64,000 nt of DNA, taken from Petunia secreta. Its lineage: Eukaryota > Streptophyta > Magnoliopsida > Solanales > Solanaceae. This document shows positions 1 to 10,750 of the stretch, piece by piece. The stretch lies in NCBI GenBank assembly GCA_029990175.1, contig JARKIP010000033.1:2356001-2420000 (forward strand), read 5' to 3'. Numbering within the stretch: position 1 is the stretch's first letter; each line of letters starts with the position of its first letter. The notes below the pieces were generated by a model. The model ran no database searches, was not told the DNA's origin, and was given only the letters and a program-made list of their open reading frames with translations. Both the position numbers and the translations under genes were made by a program.

Positions 1-469
1 TCATGATGTTTAAGCTTAAGATTGAGCTTTCAATAAGAATGAGTTCAATTATCAATATATACTTACTTTAAAGTATTTTTTTACCGTTTTGACTCCTAAA
101 CCCTTCAATTGTCGATGAAAACTTAGATTAACTCTAATCCCTTGATAGGTCACTCCAAACTCTTTTGTTAATGTTCATCTACATGAGTGAACAAGTTAAA
201 ATAGAGTTCTCACTCCAATTTTGTTCAAAATCATTCACATGCACATAGGAACGACTAATTATTGGTGTTTAAACAACCAATATGTTCACCATTCAATAAA
301 AATACATGTAAACGCTTAGTTGTTGGTGTTATCACTCATAACACTATCACCTTTCACTCAAACACCTCCATCTTGATTGATAGAAACACCAATCATCAGT
401 GTTATCATTTCAAACACCTTCAATATCGATGGAATTATACTTTGTATACTTAATCATTAAATTTATCCT

Positions 470-990
470 TCAAAATGTGTAATTACACGTCTCATAACTC
501 AACATATGGTTGCATAGTTGCAAAAAAATAGATCGCTTCATCCAAACAGAGCATGATATGTTTAAACATTCGATGAAATGTTTAAACATATGGTCATATG
601 TTTCAAACATCTTCTACGATGTTTAAACATACCATCAGATGTTTGAAACATCTCGTACGATGTGCAACATCTTACGAAATGTTAAACATCAGAGGGTGAT
701 GTTTAGTATGGCAGAATCTTAAACATTTGTCATGATGTTTAAACATCACGTGTGATGTTTAAACATAATATGTTTAAACATAATATGTTTAAACATCCCA
801 TGTGATGTTTAAACATAACCTGATATGTTTAAATATCACATGGGATGTTTAAACATCATGATAAATGTTTAAACATAACACATTATGTTTAAGTAATTTA
901 GTAAGATCTTAAACATAACGACATATGTTTAAACATCGTGTTAAATGTTTAAGATTCTGCCTGCATGTTAAACATTGCAAGTACTATACT
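470..990. repeat. ATGTTTAAACAT palindrome cluster, copy A downstream flank
   Basis: More than a dozen copies of the 12-bp palindrome ATGTTTAAACAT and one-base variants (ATGTTTCAAACAT, ATGTTAAACAT) are spaced roughly 18-25 bp apart. The spacers differ, though many begin or end with short C/G-containing steps such as CATGTG or ACGA. Each perfect copy holds GTTTAAAC. The cluster lies downstream of the transposase and the small ORF. The matching segment in copy B (6440-6840) has fewer units. Confidence 0.9.
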
Positions 991-1177
991 AAAATGAGAA
1001 GACGCAGTTGTAAAAAAGAGACTAAACGACTAAATTAAAAAATAATACAGTTTACGACGTACGGATATAAAGTTTACAACATAATAATACGTTACATGAT
1101 ATAAAGTTTACAACATAATAATATGTTAAATACGGAAACTAAGGTAATATATAACAACTTAAAATATATCATAAACT

Positions 1178-1462
1178 TCATACGCCTTCAATCTCCAGGT
1201 CCAGTTCATCCAAAATTTGTGTAATTATTTGCATGACCCTTCGGTGATCCCTCGCGTGCCTGTACCTTAAATGCCATAAATCTGCTCGTACTATTTCTAT
1301 GGCTCGATTCATCTCTGCCATGTCGTCCATTAGAATTGCAACTTCCCAATTTATATCGCCTCGTCGTTCTCTTTGCGGCGCATTCCGTATTGGTTGGTTG
1401 TGACGTGATGCCTGATCACTATTGCCAACCTGCAATGCGTCGTTTGATCCTGCTTCACACAT
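1178..1462 (-). CDS. small MULE-associated ORF, copy A (unknown function)
   Basis: A 94-residue open frame on the transposase strand, starting about 580 bp downstream of the transposase stop. Copy B has the same frame with the same start and stop (7060-7344) and eight residue differences, no indel and no internal stop. The product is hydrophilic: an N-terminal Q/N/R-rich part (residues 1-35), then a charged, probably helical part (about 36-94) rich in R, D, E and I. There is no signal peptide, membrane segment or known motif that I recognise. It may be a second gene of the element, a detached transposase exon or a chance ORF. Most differences between copies change the protein, so comparing the two copies gives no evidence of selection. 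Confidence 0.4.
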   Translation of the reverse strand: MCEAGSNDALQVGNSDQASRHNQPIRNAPQRERRGDINWEVAILMDDMAEMNRAIEIVRADLWHLRYRHARDHRRVMQIITQILDELDLEIEGV

Positions 1463-1689
1463 ATTTATGTTGTTGAAGTATTTGGTGATGGAAAATTCAC
1501 ATATACTGTTGGTGCATATAGTGTTGGGTATTTATAGGATGTCAATGTGGTTTTCAAAAGTCACCGTTTATACTTTAAGAAGCACCTTGTGGAATGAATG
1601 TGTCTTTCCAGTGCAGTCGTGCAGTTTTGAAATGTGTCTTTTCAGGAGAACCCGTCTTTTCAGTGTAGACGTGCAGTTTTTAACAGTTA

Positions 1690-1840
1690 CTGTGAAACAT
1701 CCGTCGTGATGTTTAAACATCCATTTGGATGTTTAATATATAAGGTGGAATCTCAAACATTTCATAATATGTTTACACATTACACGTGATGTTGAAACAT
1801 ATTAACTTATGTTTAAACATTGTGCACGATGTTTGGAATA
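1690..1840. repeat. ATGTTTAAACAT-type palindromes between small ORF and transposase, copy A
   Basis: Several spaced palindromes and variants (GATGTTTAAACATC, ATGTTTACACAT, ATGTTGAAACAT) lie in the 3' spacer between the transposase and the small ORF. Copy B has the same cluster at about 7540-7690. Confidence 0.8.
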
Positions 1841-2038
1841 GACTCAAGTGCGATCAAACATTTTATATGGAACAAGGAAGCAGGCAAAGCATGAGAAAAC
1901 AAGACACACCTTAATAACTTAATACGAACATAAATAAAGGATTGTCTAAATAGAGATTACATATTAAAGGATTGTCTAAAAAGAGGTTCAGAAATTCAAC
2001 AACAAACACCCAAATAAAAGGATTGTTCAAAGCAGCAG

Positions 2039-4440
2039 CTAAACACTTGTGGGATCGTTCTGACTTGGTCTTGTAACTGTTGGGCAGGTAGTTTTTTTGT
2101 GGCCAAGCTTTTTGCAAATCCCGCATTTGTTTCTCCTCTTTTTGAATCGCTCCCCAACGGATGGAATTCTCTTCATCCTCCTTCTTCCACGGCCAAGTTT
2201 CAAGTAAGGGTTAGGTAATTTCCATTCCTTCAGCTCATGAGGACAGTCATGCCAAGATTGTTCATCCGGAACTGGATTGATTGATTCAGCATATGCAAGC
2301 AAGTAGGACTCTACATAATAATATGGCGACGTGTATGCATAGATTTTCCTCCCAAACTCATCTGGATACTTCAACCTCATAGCTGCCATAGCATGTGAAC
2401 AAGGTATCTTGTCCAAATCAAACCGCTTGCAAGTACATGTCCTGTTGTGTAGGTCCACCTCATAAGTCATATTTGTTGGACCTCCTCCTTTAACTTTGAA
2501 AAAACAGGGATTCACTCGATGCACCAAAAGCTTGCTGCCCAATAAATTGTTGGTTGTTATCACCTCCTCAATTAAGGGGACACAAGTGTTCGAACTGTAA
2601 AAAAATTCCATGCGCCTCTGAAGAAACTTTTCAGCATAGTTCTCGCTTATAGTATTGAAAAGGGCATCAATTGGAAATTCTTTGTGATTCCTGAATATTG
2701 AGTTAACCGACTCGGCAATGTTTGTGGTCATCACATTGAACCTACAATATTAACAAACAATAAACAGGAAATGCAATCACACATACTGGAACATTTATTA
2801 ATATGTTTAAACATCCAACACTATGTTTCAAACATCAACAATAATGTTTCAAACATCCAAGTATATGTTTGGTGTAATAAGCTGTACCTGTTTCCAGAGA
2901 AGTGTGCTCTGCTCCACTTCTCAACTCCAAGATCAACCAGGTAGTTGGATACCCTCGGGTCAATTTCTTCAATTTCTTTCAAATGCTTATCAAACTGAGC
3001 AACCGTATACGCCTCCGCTGCGGTAAAGTACTTACCAATTAAATCTCCACAATGAAAAGTCGTGCGGAGGTTCTCACCAAGGTGCCTCATGCAATAACCA
3101 TAGTTAGCAAATGGGAAAACCTTACAAACAGCTTTTTCAATGCTTCTGTGCTTGTCGGAGATAATGCACAACTCATCATCGTCAGGGACTATTCCGACCA
3201 ATTGCTCAAAAAAGAATTCGTAGGCGGCATCGCACTCTTTGTCAACTACACAAAATGACAGAGGAAAGATGTGATTTTGAGCATCCTGACCGACAGCGGA
3301 CAACAACACTCCACCATATGGACCCATCAAAAAAGTGCCATCAACAGCCAGCACTTTTCTAGTAGTCTTAAACCCCCTGATCCACGAACCGTAAGAAACA
3401 AAAAAATACAGAAACCTCCTTTGTTCATCAAGCTGTAATGCTGTCTTGCTTCCTTTATTTGACTGCCGAATCATATAGCGGTATGCACCAAGAGTGGCAT
3501 AGCCATGTTCGGGTGACCCCCTTGCCAAACACTTTGCAATGTTGCTGCCCTTGAGACACTTCTAATAGCTTATTTTGCAACCCAACTCTGCTAGAACTGT
3601 ATCTTTGATTTCTTTGGTGGATGGTGCTTTTCTATCATGAAATCTTTTCTTCCTGTACTCTCCAACAACATTGCACGTGGCGTGTGGATGATGTGTTTTA
3701 GAATGTTCAGAACCACAAGTGTGCTGGCTGTTGTAGACAGTGATATAAAACATGTCACAGCTCTTGTACTTCATGGCTCGAATCCACCAGTGGCAATTCT
3801 TGTCCACACATCTAGCACAAAATACATTCTTCTTATTCTTCACATACTGAAAATAGAAAGGCACTCTCACTGCTGCAAGCTTCAACAGCACAACCAACTC
3901 GCACTTGTTCGTGAATGTTTGCCCTGTGTAGAAACCAGTGCCGTCCGGCCGAGTGTGGCTGCCTTGTGATGGTATTTAATCAGGAAACTGTACCTCATTA
4001 TCTTCTTGGATTTCTTTTGCTTCTTCATCTTCTTCCTTCTCAGCCACATTCATATTTAATGAAGCCTCCTCTCCAATGTCATCCAACCCATGATTTTGTT
4101 CATTAGAATTTTCAGTCCGAGGAACCACATTTACACGTAGAGTGGGCCTAGCACCAGATGCATCCACATCAGCCATAAAAAGAGAGACATCAATGTCATT
4201 CCTAATGTGAGAGGGTGCAATCTTTTGCTTTACATTGCTCAACAAGTACGTAATAGATAGATCCCTCGGATCATCAAGAATTCCCCAACTTTGAATGATT
4301 TTTTCAACCAGCTCATTATAACTAACCTGCTTACTAACAAGAATAGGTCTACTCTCTTTCACAACGGGAACCCAAACAAAACTTTTAGCTTTCTCCACCA
4401 ATTCGCCGAGATAATCAACTACCAATAATACGGGCCCCAT
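2039..4440 (-). pseudogene. Mutator-like transposase (MURA/SWIM type), copy A
   Basis: The gene would cut and move the element in the nucleus. Reading on the minus strand from the ATG at 4440, the parts are: an N-terminal MuDR-type region (about residues 1-80), an acidic linker, a Mutator DNA-binding domain with paired Cys, WWIRA and a final His/Cys, then the MULE DDE core (DGTFL, later ISDKH and a CMRHL segment). An intron at 2887-2742 rejoins SGNR to FNVMTTN. Exon 2 carries a SWIM finger (CTCK...PCSHA) and a C-terminal CX2CX4HX4C knuckle. Two point mutations give stops: TAA at 3975-3973 (TCA in copy B) and TAG at 3561-3559 (TGG in copy B). The frame is otherwise continuous. A TTTTCAG just upstream of the ATG suggests a 5' UTR intron. 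Confidence 0.88.
2742..2887 (-). other. transposase intron, copy A
   Basis: The donor CAG|GTACAG and acceptor TTGTAG|GTTC on the minus strand join the DDE-core exon to the SWIM exon and restore the family-typical NRFNVMTTN. The 146-nt intron carries the same ATGTTTAAACAT-type palindromes (about 2790-2870) that flank the gene. Confidence 0.8.
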
Positions 4441-4559
4441 TATTTGTCCTGAAAATACAAAGAGGGTCTAAATTAGATTCTTATAGCATAAATTTCATAA
4501 TACAATTGTTTATAGAAGCCATATTCACAAAAAATGAAAGGTACTGCTTCAAACATTAT

Positions 4560-4740
4560 GTAAAAAAATTACAGTGTTTAAACATCGATACAAATGTTTA
4601 AACATTTTTTTAGATGTTTAAACATCATGCATGATGTTTGAATATCATTCAAGATTACTAAACATCATTGAGGTTGTTTAAACATCAGTTAAAATGTTTA
4701 AACATTTGGACTTATGTTTAAACATCCTCAATCATGTTTA
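4560..4740. repeat. ATGTTTAAACAT palindrome cluster upstream of transposase, copy A
   Basis: About eight spaced copies lie 120-300 bp upstream of the transposase ATG, in what would be the promoter and 5' leader. The array is cut short at about 4736 by the deletion relative to copy B. Confidence 0.85.
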
Positions 4741-4954
4741 TTAGAGGGTGCGAAGTGTAAACTTAAAAACTTGAGGGTTAAGTTTGTATGCATCTTTTAC
4801 CCAATTAACACTAATCCTAATGGAGGACCCTATACCTATTTTTTAAACTTGAGGCCCTTATCATTATTAAAAGACTAGCTTGGGACCTTTTTTTAAATTT
4901 GACACACTCATCAAGCCCATCACTTCCCTTTTCCCCATTTTCATCAGACAGTGC

Positions 4955-5083
4955 GAGATGTTCCAAAGTTTGCCGGAGGATATCTTGAACAAAAAAGTGT
5001 GGCCATATGAACGTGTGAAAGACCTCCCGACAAACAACACTCGTATTGCATCAGGCGCTTATGCCCTAGGACAAGCTCTGTGA
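4955..5083 (+). pseudogene. possible Ulp1-like cysteine protease C-terminal remnant
   Basis: The plus frame reads KKVWPYERVKDLPTN, then ASGAYALGQAL and a stop. The spacing and the Y-x-R-x-x-x-LP-x-N...SGxYAL pattern recall the segment around the catalytic Cys of C48 (Ulp1) proteases carried by some plant MULEs, but the diagnostic DCG is not present. Only about 40 residues are visible. The assignment is a weak family resemblance; a chance ORF is the alternative. Confidence 0.25.
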
Positions 5084-5329
5084 TAACACCATGGTGGATT
5101 TTAGGGTGAAATGGGTTGTGGACCTATTTCGTGGGAAGATGGTACCGTAGTTTGATAAGTTATGGTTGAACAATTAAGTATTTGTTGGCATGTAAGGATA
5201 ATTAAATATTTATTTTGGCTTGTTTTCTTAATTTGTTTTATGTTATGTTTTGTTGGTCGTCATGTAAGGATAATTATATATTTTATGTAAATACTTTGGT
5301 TGTGAGCACTGGACAGATCTCACTGATTT

Positions 5330-5510
5330 AAGAAACATCGTGTGGATGTTTAAACATTTCATCATATGTGTAAACATACTTGACTATGTTGAAACATAAT
5401 TCAGATGTTTAAATTATTAATTGGAATATGCTGAAACATCATCCAAATGTCTAAACATGTCAATATATGTGTAAACATCTTATCTAAATGTTTAAACATT
5501 TATACAGAAG
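5330..5510. repeat. palindrome cluster in the inter-copy remnant
   Basis: Spaced copies and variants of ATGTTTAAACAT (ATGTGTAAACAT, ATGTTGAAACAT, ATGTCTAAACAT) run through this interval. Their presence outside the two main copies supports reading the spacer as a third related remnant. Confidence 0.8.
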
Positions 5511-5810
5511 TTCCAGGTGCAATATCTTCACGGACATATTCGATTTCAGTGGTGGTTTGTGTTGTTTTCTTCAGATTTTGTTTGGGGTGGATGGAAATAA
5601 TTATGGAACATATATATAGGCTAAATTTGGTGCCTTTTCGGTTGCATATGTGATGGTTACAGGAGGTGCCTATTCATATGTAGTTGTGTATATGCCTATT
5701 CACATCCACCCCTTCATAAATTCAAACGCACCCCGTCATAACCCCACGTACACCCCTTCATATTTTCCCTTTTACACAATAGAATAACTACATACTTAAT
5801 CATGGTTGCA

Positions 5811-5960
5811 TACTTGCAAAAAAAAAAAGTGTAATTATACGTCTGATAACTCAACATATGGTTGTATACTTGCAAAAAAATAGATTGCTTCATCCAAACA
5901 TATCATGATATGTTTAAACATTTGCTGAAATGTTTAAACATATAGTCATATGTTTCAAAC
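5811..5960. repeat. extra copy of the 470-620 / 6440-6580 segment
   Basis: From GTGTAATTATACGTCT through ATATGTTTCAAACATCT, this segment repeats the left part of each MULE copy. At about 5961 it switches to the sequence found at window position 1. It therefore marks a junction between two repeat units. Confidence 0.8.
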
Positions 5961-6439
5961 ATCTGTCATGATGTTTGAGCTTAAGCTTGAGCTTTCAATA
6001 AGAATGAGTTCAATTATCAATATATACTTACTTTAAAGTGTTTTTTTATCGTTTTGACTCCTAAACCCTTCAATTGTCGATGAAAACTTAGATTAACTCT
6101 AATCCCTTGATAGGTCACTCCAAACTCTTTTGTTAATGTTCATCTACATGAGTGAACAAGTTAAAATAGATTTCCCACTCCAATTTTGTTCAAAATCAAT
6201 CACATTCACATAGGAACGACTAATTATTGGTGTTTAAACAACCAATATGTTCACCCTTCAATAAAAATACATGTAAACGCTTAGTTGTTGGTGTTATCAC
6301 TCATAACACTATCACCTTTCACTCAAACACCTTCATCTTGATTGATAGAAACACTAATCATCAGTGTTATCATTTCAAACACCTTCAATATCGATGGAAT
6401 TATACTTTGTATACTTAATCATTAAGTTTATCCTTCAAA

Positions 6440-6840
6440 ATGTGTAATTACACGTCTCATAACTCAACATATGGTTGCATACTTGCAAAAAAATAGATTG
6501 CTTCATCCAAATATAGCATGATATGTTTAAACATTCGATGAAATGTTTAAACATATGGTAATATGTTTCAAACATCTTCTACGATGTTTAAACATACTAT
6601 CAGATGTTTGAAACATCTCGTACGATGTGCAACATCTTACGAAATGTTAAACATCAGAGGGTGATGTTTAGTATATTTGGCAGAATCTTGATGTTTAAAC
6701 ATATTATGATATGTTTAAACATCATGACAAATGTTTAAACATAACATATTATGTTTAAGTAATTTAGTGAGATCTTAAACATAATGACATATGTTTAAAC
6801 ATCGTGTTAAATGTTTAAGATTCCGCCTGCTTGTTAAACA
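6440..6840. repeat. ATGTTTAAACAT palindrome cluster, copy B downstream flank
   Basis: Same array type as 470-990 but with several units missing in the middle (around 6670-6700), so unit number varies between otherwise near-identical copies. Confidence 0.88.
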
Positions 6841-7059
6841 TTGCAAGTACTATACTAAAATGAGAAGACGCAGTTGTAAAAAAGAGACTAAACGACTAAA
6901 TTAAATAATAGTAGAGTTTACGACGTACGGATATAAAGTTTACAACATAATAATACGTTACATGATATAAAGTTTACATGATATAAAGTTTACAACATAA
7001 TAATATGTTAAATACGGAAACTAAGGTAATATATAACAACTTAAAATATATCATAAACT

Positions 7060-7344
7060 TCATACGCCTTCAATCTCCAGGTCCAGTTCATCCAAAATTT
7101 GTGTAATTATTTGCATGACCCTTCGGTGATCCCTCGCGTGCCTGTACCTTAAACGCCATAAATCTGCTCGTACTATTTCTATGGCTCGATTCATCTCTGC
7201 CATGTCGTCCTTTAGAATTGCAACTTCCCAATTTATATCGCCTCGTCGTTCTCTTTGTTGTGCTTTCTGTATTGGTTGGTTGTGACGTGATGCCTTATCA
7301 CTATTGCCAACCTGCAAGGGGTCGTTTGATCCTGCTTCAGACAT
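7060..7344 (-). CDS. small MULE-associated ORF, copy B (unknown function)
   Basis: A 94-residue frame, colinear with the copy A ORF at 1178-1462 and with the same stop. The N-terminus begins MSEAGSNDPLQ; residues 36-94 are nearly identical to copy A. It lies downstream of the transposase on the same strand. Function is not recognised. The frame has stayed open in both copies although the transposase has stops in both, which could mean the ORF matters, or simply that it is short. Confidence 0.4.
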   Translation of the reverse strand: MSEAGSNDPLQVGNSDKASRHNQPIQKAQQRERRGDINWEVAILKDDMAEMNRAIEIVRADLWRLRYRHARDHRRVMQIITQILDELDLEIEGV

Positions 7345-7539
7345 ATTTATGTTGTTGAAGTTGTTGGTGATGAAAAATTCACATATACTTTTGGTGCATA
7401 TAGTGTTGGGTATTTATAGGATGTCAATGTGGTTTTCAAAAGTCACCGTTTATACTTTAAGAGGCACCTTGTGGAATGAATGTGTCTTTTCAGGAGAACC
7501 CGTCTTTGTGTAGACGTGCAGTTTTTAACAATTATTGTG

Positions 7540-7690
7540 AAACATCCGTCGTGATGTTTAAACATCCAGTGGGATGTTTAATATATTAGGTGGAATCTCA
7601 AACATTTCATAATATGTTTACACATTACACGTGATGTTGAAACATATTAACTTATGTTTAAACATTGTGCAAGATGTTTGGAACAGACTC
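7540..7690. repeat. palindromes between small ORF and transposase, copy B
   Basis: Copy B counterpart of the cluster at 1690-1840, with the same order of variants. Confidence 0.78.
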
Positions 7691-7883
7691 AAGTGCGATC
7701 AAACATTTTATATGGAACAAGAAAGCAGGCAAAGCATGAGAAAACAAGACACACCTTAATAACTTAATATGAACATAAATAAAGGATTGTCTAAATAGAG
7801 ATTACATATTAAAGGATTGTCTAAAAAGAGGTTCAGAAATTCAACAACAAACACTCAAATAAAAGGATTGTTCAAAGCAGCAG

Positions 7884-10287
7884 CTAAACACTTGTGGGAT
7901 CGTTCTGACTTGGTCTTGTAACTGTTGGGCAGGTAGTTTTTTTGTGGCCAAGCTTTTTGCAAATCCCGCATTTGTTTCTCCTCTTTTTGAATCGCTCCCC
8001 AACGTATGGAATTCTCTTCATCCTCCTTCTTCCACGGCCAAGTTTCAAGTAAGGGCTAGGTAATTTCCATTCCTTCAGCTCATGAGGACAGTCATGCCAA
8101 GATTGTTCATCCGGATCTGGATAGATTTATTCGGCATATGCAAGCAAGTAGGACTCTACATAATAATATGGCGACGTGTATTCATAGATTTTCCTCCCAA
8201 ACTCATCTGGATACTTCAACCTCATAGGTGCCATAGCATGTGGACAAGGTATCTTGTCCAAATCAAACCGCTTGGAAGTACATGTCCTGTTGTGTAGGTC
8301 CACCTCATAAGTCATATTTGTTGGACCTCCTCCTTTAACTTTGAAAAAACAGGTATTCACTCGATGCACCAAAAGCTTGCTGCCCAATAAATTGTTGGCT
8401 GTTATCACCTCCTCAATTAAGGGGACTCAAGTGTTCGAACTGTACAAAAATTCCATGCGCCTCTGAAGAAACTTTTCAGCATAGTTCTCGCTTATAGCAT
8501 TGAAAAGCGCATCAATTGGAAATTTTTTGTGATTCCTGAACATTGAGTTAACCGACTCGACAATGTTTGTGGTCATCACATTGAACTTACAATATTAACA
8601 AACAATAAACAGGAAATGCAGTCACACATACTGGAACATTCGTTAATATGTTTAAACATCCAACACTATGTTTCAAACATCAACAAAATAATGTTTCAAA
8701 CATCCAAGTATATGTTTGGTGTAATAAGCTGTACTTGTTTCCAGGGAAGTTTGCTCTGCTCCACTTCTCAACCCCAAGATCAACCAGGTAGTTGGATACC
8801 CTCGGGTCAATTTCTTCAATTTCTTTCAAATGCTTATCAAACTGAGCAACCGTATACGCCTCCGCTGCGGTAATGTACTTACCAATTAAATCTCCACAAT
8901 GAAAAGTCGTGCGGAGGTTCTCACTAAGGTGCCTCATGCAATAACCATAGTTAGCAAATGGGAAAACCTTACAAACAACTTTTTCAATGCTTCTGTGCCT
9001 GTCGGAGATAATGCACAACTCATCATCGTCAGGGACTATTCTGACCAATTGCTCAAAAAAAAATTCGTAGGCGGCATCGCACTCTTTGTCAACTACACAA
9101 AATGCAAGAGGAAAGATGTGATTTTGAGCATCCTGACCGACAGCGGACAACAACACTCCACCATATGGACCCGTCAAAAAAGTGCCATCAGCAGCCAGCA
9201 CTTTTCTAATAGTCTTAAACCCCCTGATCCACGAACCGTAAGAAACAAAAAAATACAGAAACCTCCCTTGTTCATCAAGCTGTAATGCTGTCTTGCTTCC
9301 TTCATTTGAATGCCGAATCATATAGCTGTATGCACCAAGAATGGCATAGCCATGTTCGGGTGACCCCCTTGCCAAACACTTTGCAATGTTGCTGCCCTTG
9401 AGACACTTCCAATAACTTATTTTGCAACCCAACTCTGCTAGAACTGCATCCTTGATTTCTTTGGTGGATGGTGCTTTTCCAACATGAAATCTGTTCTTCA
9501 TGTACTCTCCAACAACATTGCACGTGGCGTGTGGATGATGGCTTTTAGAATGCTCAGAACCACAAGTGTGCTGGCTGTTGTAGACAGTGATATAAAACAT
9601 GTCACAACTCTTGTACTTCATGGCTCGAATCCACCAATGGAAATTCTTGTCCACACATCTAGCACAAAATACATTCTTCTTATTCTTCACATACTGAAAA
9701 TAGAAAGGCACTCTCACTGCAGCAAGCTTCAACTGCACAACCAACTCGCGCTTGTTCGTGAATGTTTGCCCTGTGTAGAAACCAGTGTCGTCCGGCCGAG
9801 TGTGGCTGCCTTGTGATGGTATTGAATCAGGAAACTGTACCTCATTATCTTCTTGGATTTCTTTTGCTTCTTCATCTTCTTCCTTCTCAGCCACATTCAT
9901 ATTTAATGAAGCCTCCTCTGCAATGTCATCCAACCCATGATTTTGTTCATTAGAATTTTCAGTCCGAGGAACCACATTTACACGTAGAGTGGGCCTAGCA
10001 CCAGATGCATCCACATCAGCCATAAAAAGAGAGACATCAATGTCATTCCTAATGTGAGAGGGTGCAATCTTTTGTTTTACAATGCTCAACAAGTATGTAA
10101 TAGATAGATCCCTCGGATCATCAAGAATTCCCCAACTTTGAATGATTTTTCCAACCAGCTCATTATAAGTAACCTGCTTACTAACAAGAATAGGTCTACT
10201 CTCTTTCACAACGGGAACCCAAACAAAACTTTTAGCTTTCTCCACCCATTCGCCGAGATAATCAACTACCAATAATACGGGCCCTAT
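7884..10287 (-). pseudogene. Mutator-like transposase (MURA/SWIM type), copy B
   Basis: Exon 1 is open for 530 codons from the ATG at 10272 and contains the MuDR-type N-terminus, the DNA-binding domain and the DDE core (DGTFL, ISDRH, CMRHL). The start used in copy A is ATA here (10287-10285), so translation would begin five codons later. Exon 2 has two stops: TGA at 8429-8427 (TGT, Cys, in copy A) and TAA at 8126-8124 (TCA in copy A). The SWIM motif CTC is CTS. The intron acceptor AG is AA (position 8587) and the last base before the donor is changed (CAA|GTACAG). Copies A and B therefore carry non-overlapping lesions, and neither encodes a full protein. Confidence 0.88.
8588..8734 (-). other. 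transposase intron, copy B, with damaged acceptor
   Basis: It is colinear with the copy A intron and also carries palindromes (about 8640-8715). The acceptor reads TTGTAA|GTTC instead of TTGTAG|GTTC. The next AG is one base downstream and would shift the frame. Confidence 0.65.
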
Positions 10288-10419
10288 TATTTGTCCTGAA
10301 GATACAAAGAGGGTCTAAATTAGATCCTTATAGCATAAATTTCATAATACAATTGTTTATAGAAGCCATATTCACAAAAAATGAAAGGTACTGCTTCAAA
10401 CATTCTGTAAAAAAATTAC

Positions 10420-10750
10420 AGTGTTTAAACATCGATACAAATGTTTAAACATTTTTTTAGATGTTTCAACATCATGCATGATGTTTGAATATCATTCAGG
10501 ATTATTAAACATCATTGAGGTTGTTTAAACATCAGTTAAAATGTTTAAACATTTGGACTTATGTTTAAACATCCTCAATGATGTTTAGTAATCCTGATTT
10601 ATATTCAAACATCATGCATGATGTTTAAACATAAGTCCAAATGTTTAATGGTTTAAACATACGCTCAGCATTAGCACATATGTTTAAACATATGATACGA
10701 TGTGCACAAAAACATCAACGAGATGTTTAAACATCAACCATCTCGTCGAC
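10420..10750. repeat. palindrome cluster upstream of transposase, copy B
   Basis: About a dozen copies and variants lie 130-460 bp upstream of the transposase start. The distal part, from about 10580, is absent from copy A. Around 10500-10650 the array itself is folded: the segment with GGATTATTAAACATC reappears in inverted order after GATGTTTAGTAATCC, giving a larger inverted repeat. Confidence 0.82.

Larger units (their letters stand above)
1..4899 (-). mobile_element. Mutator-like element (MULE), copy A
   Basis: The block is repeated with only scattered differences at 5968-11325. It contains a minus-strand MURA-type transposase pseudogene, a small minus-strand ORF downstream of it, and palindrome clusters on both sides of the transposase and in its intron. 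Position 1 aligns with about 5967, so the left limit is set by the window, not by a recognised terminus. Similarity to copy B ends near 4899 in a T-rich run. Copy A lacks about 580 bp that copy B has between about 10580 and 11160; the junction is near 4736. I could not identify terminal inverted repeats or a target-site duplication, so the true ends are unknown. Confidence 0.75.
4900..5967. mobile_element. third MULE-related remnant between the tandem copies
   Basis: This spacer has no intact gene. It holds a possible Ulp1-protease remnant (4955-5083), an AT-rich stretch without recognisable content (5090-5330), another palindrome cluster (5330-5510), and from about 5811 a segment matching 470-620 and 6440-6580. 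The order suggests the remains of a further, heavily deleted copy of the same family. Confidence 0.5.

Noticed and set aside
262..453. 63-codon plus-strand ORF repeated at 6227-6418
   Set aside because: It lies in the duplicated MULE flank and is conserved only because the DNA is duplicated. The sequence is AT-rich with no motif, and it starts on the strand opposite to the element genes.
470..990. CRISPR-like look of regularly spaced palindromes
   Set aside because: Plant nuclear context, a 12-bp degenerate repeat, variable short spacers and no cas genes; it is a transposon-internal repeat.
2823..3258. Plus-strand ORFs across the MULE transposase (also 3637-4106, 8616-9285, 9484-9953)
   Set aside because: They are complements of the minus-strand transposase, whose domains are recognisable.
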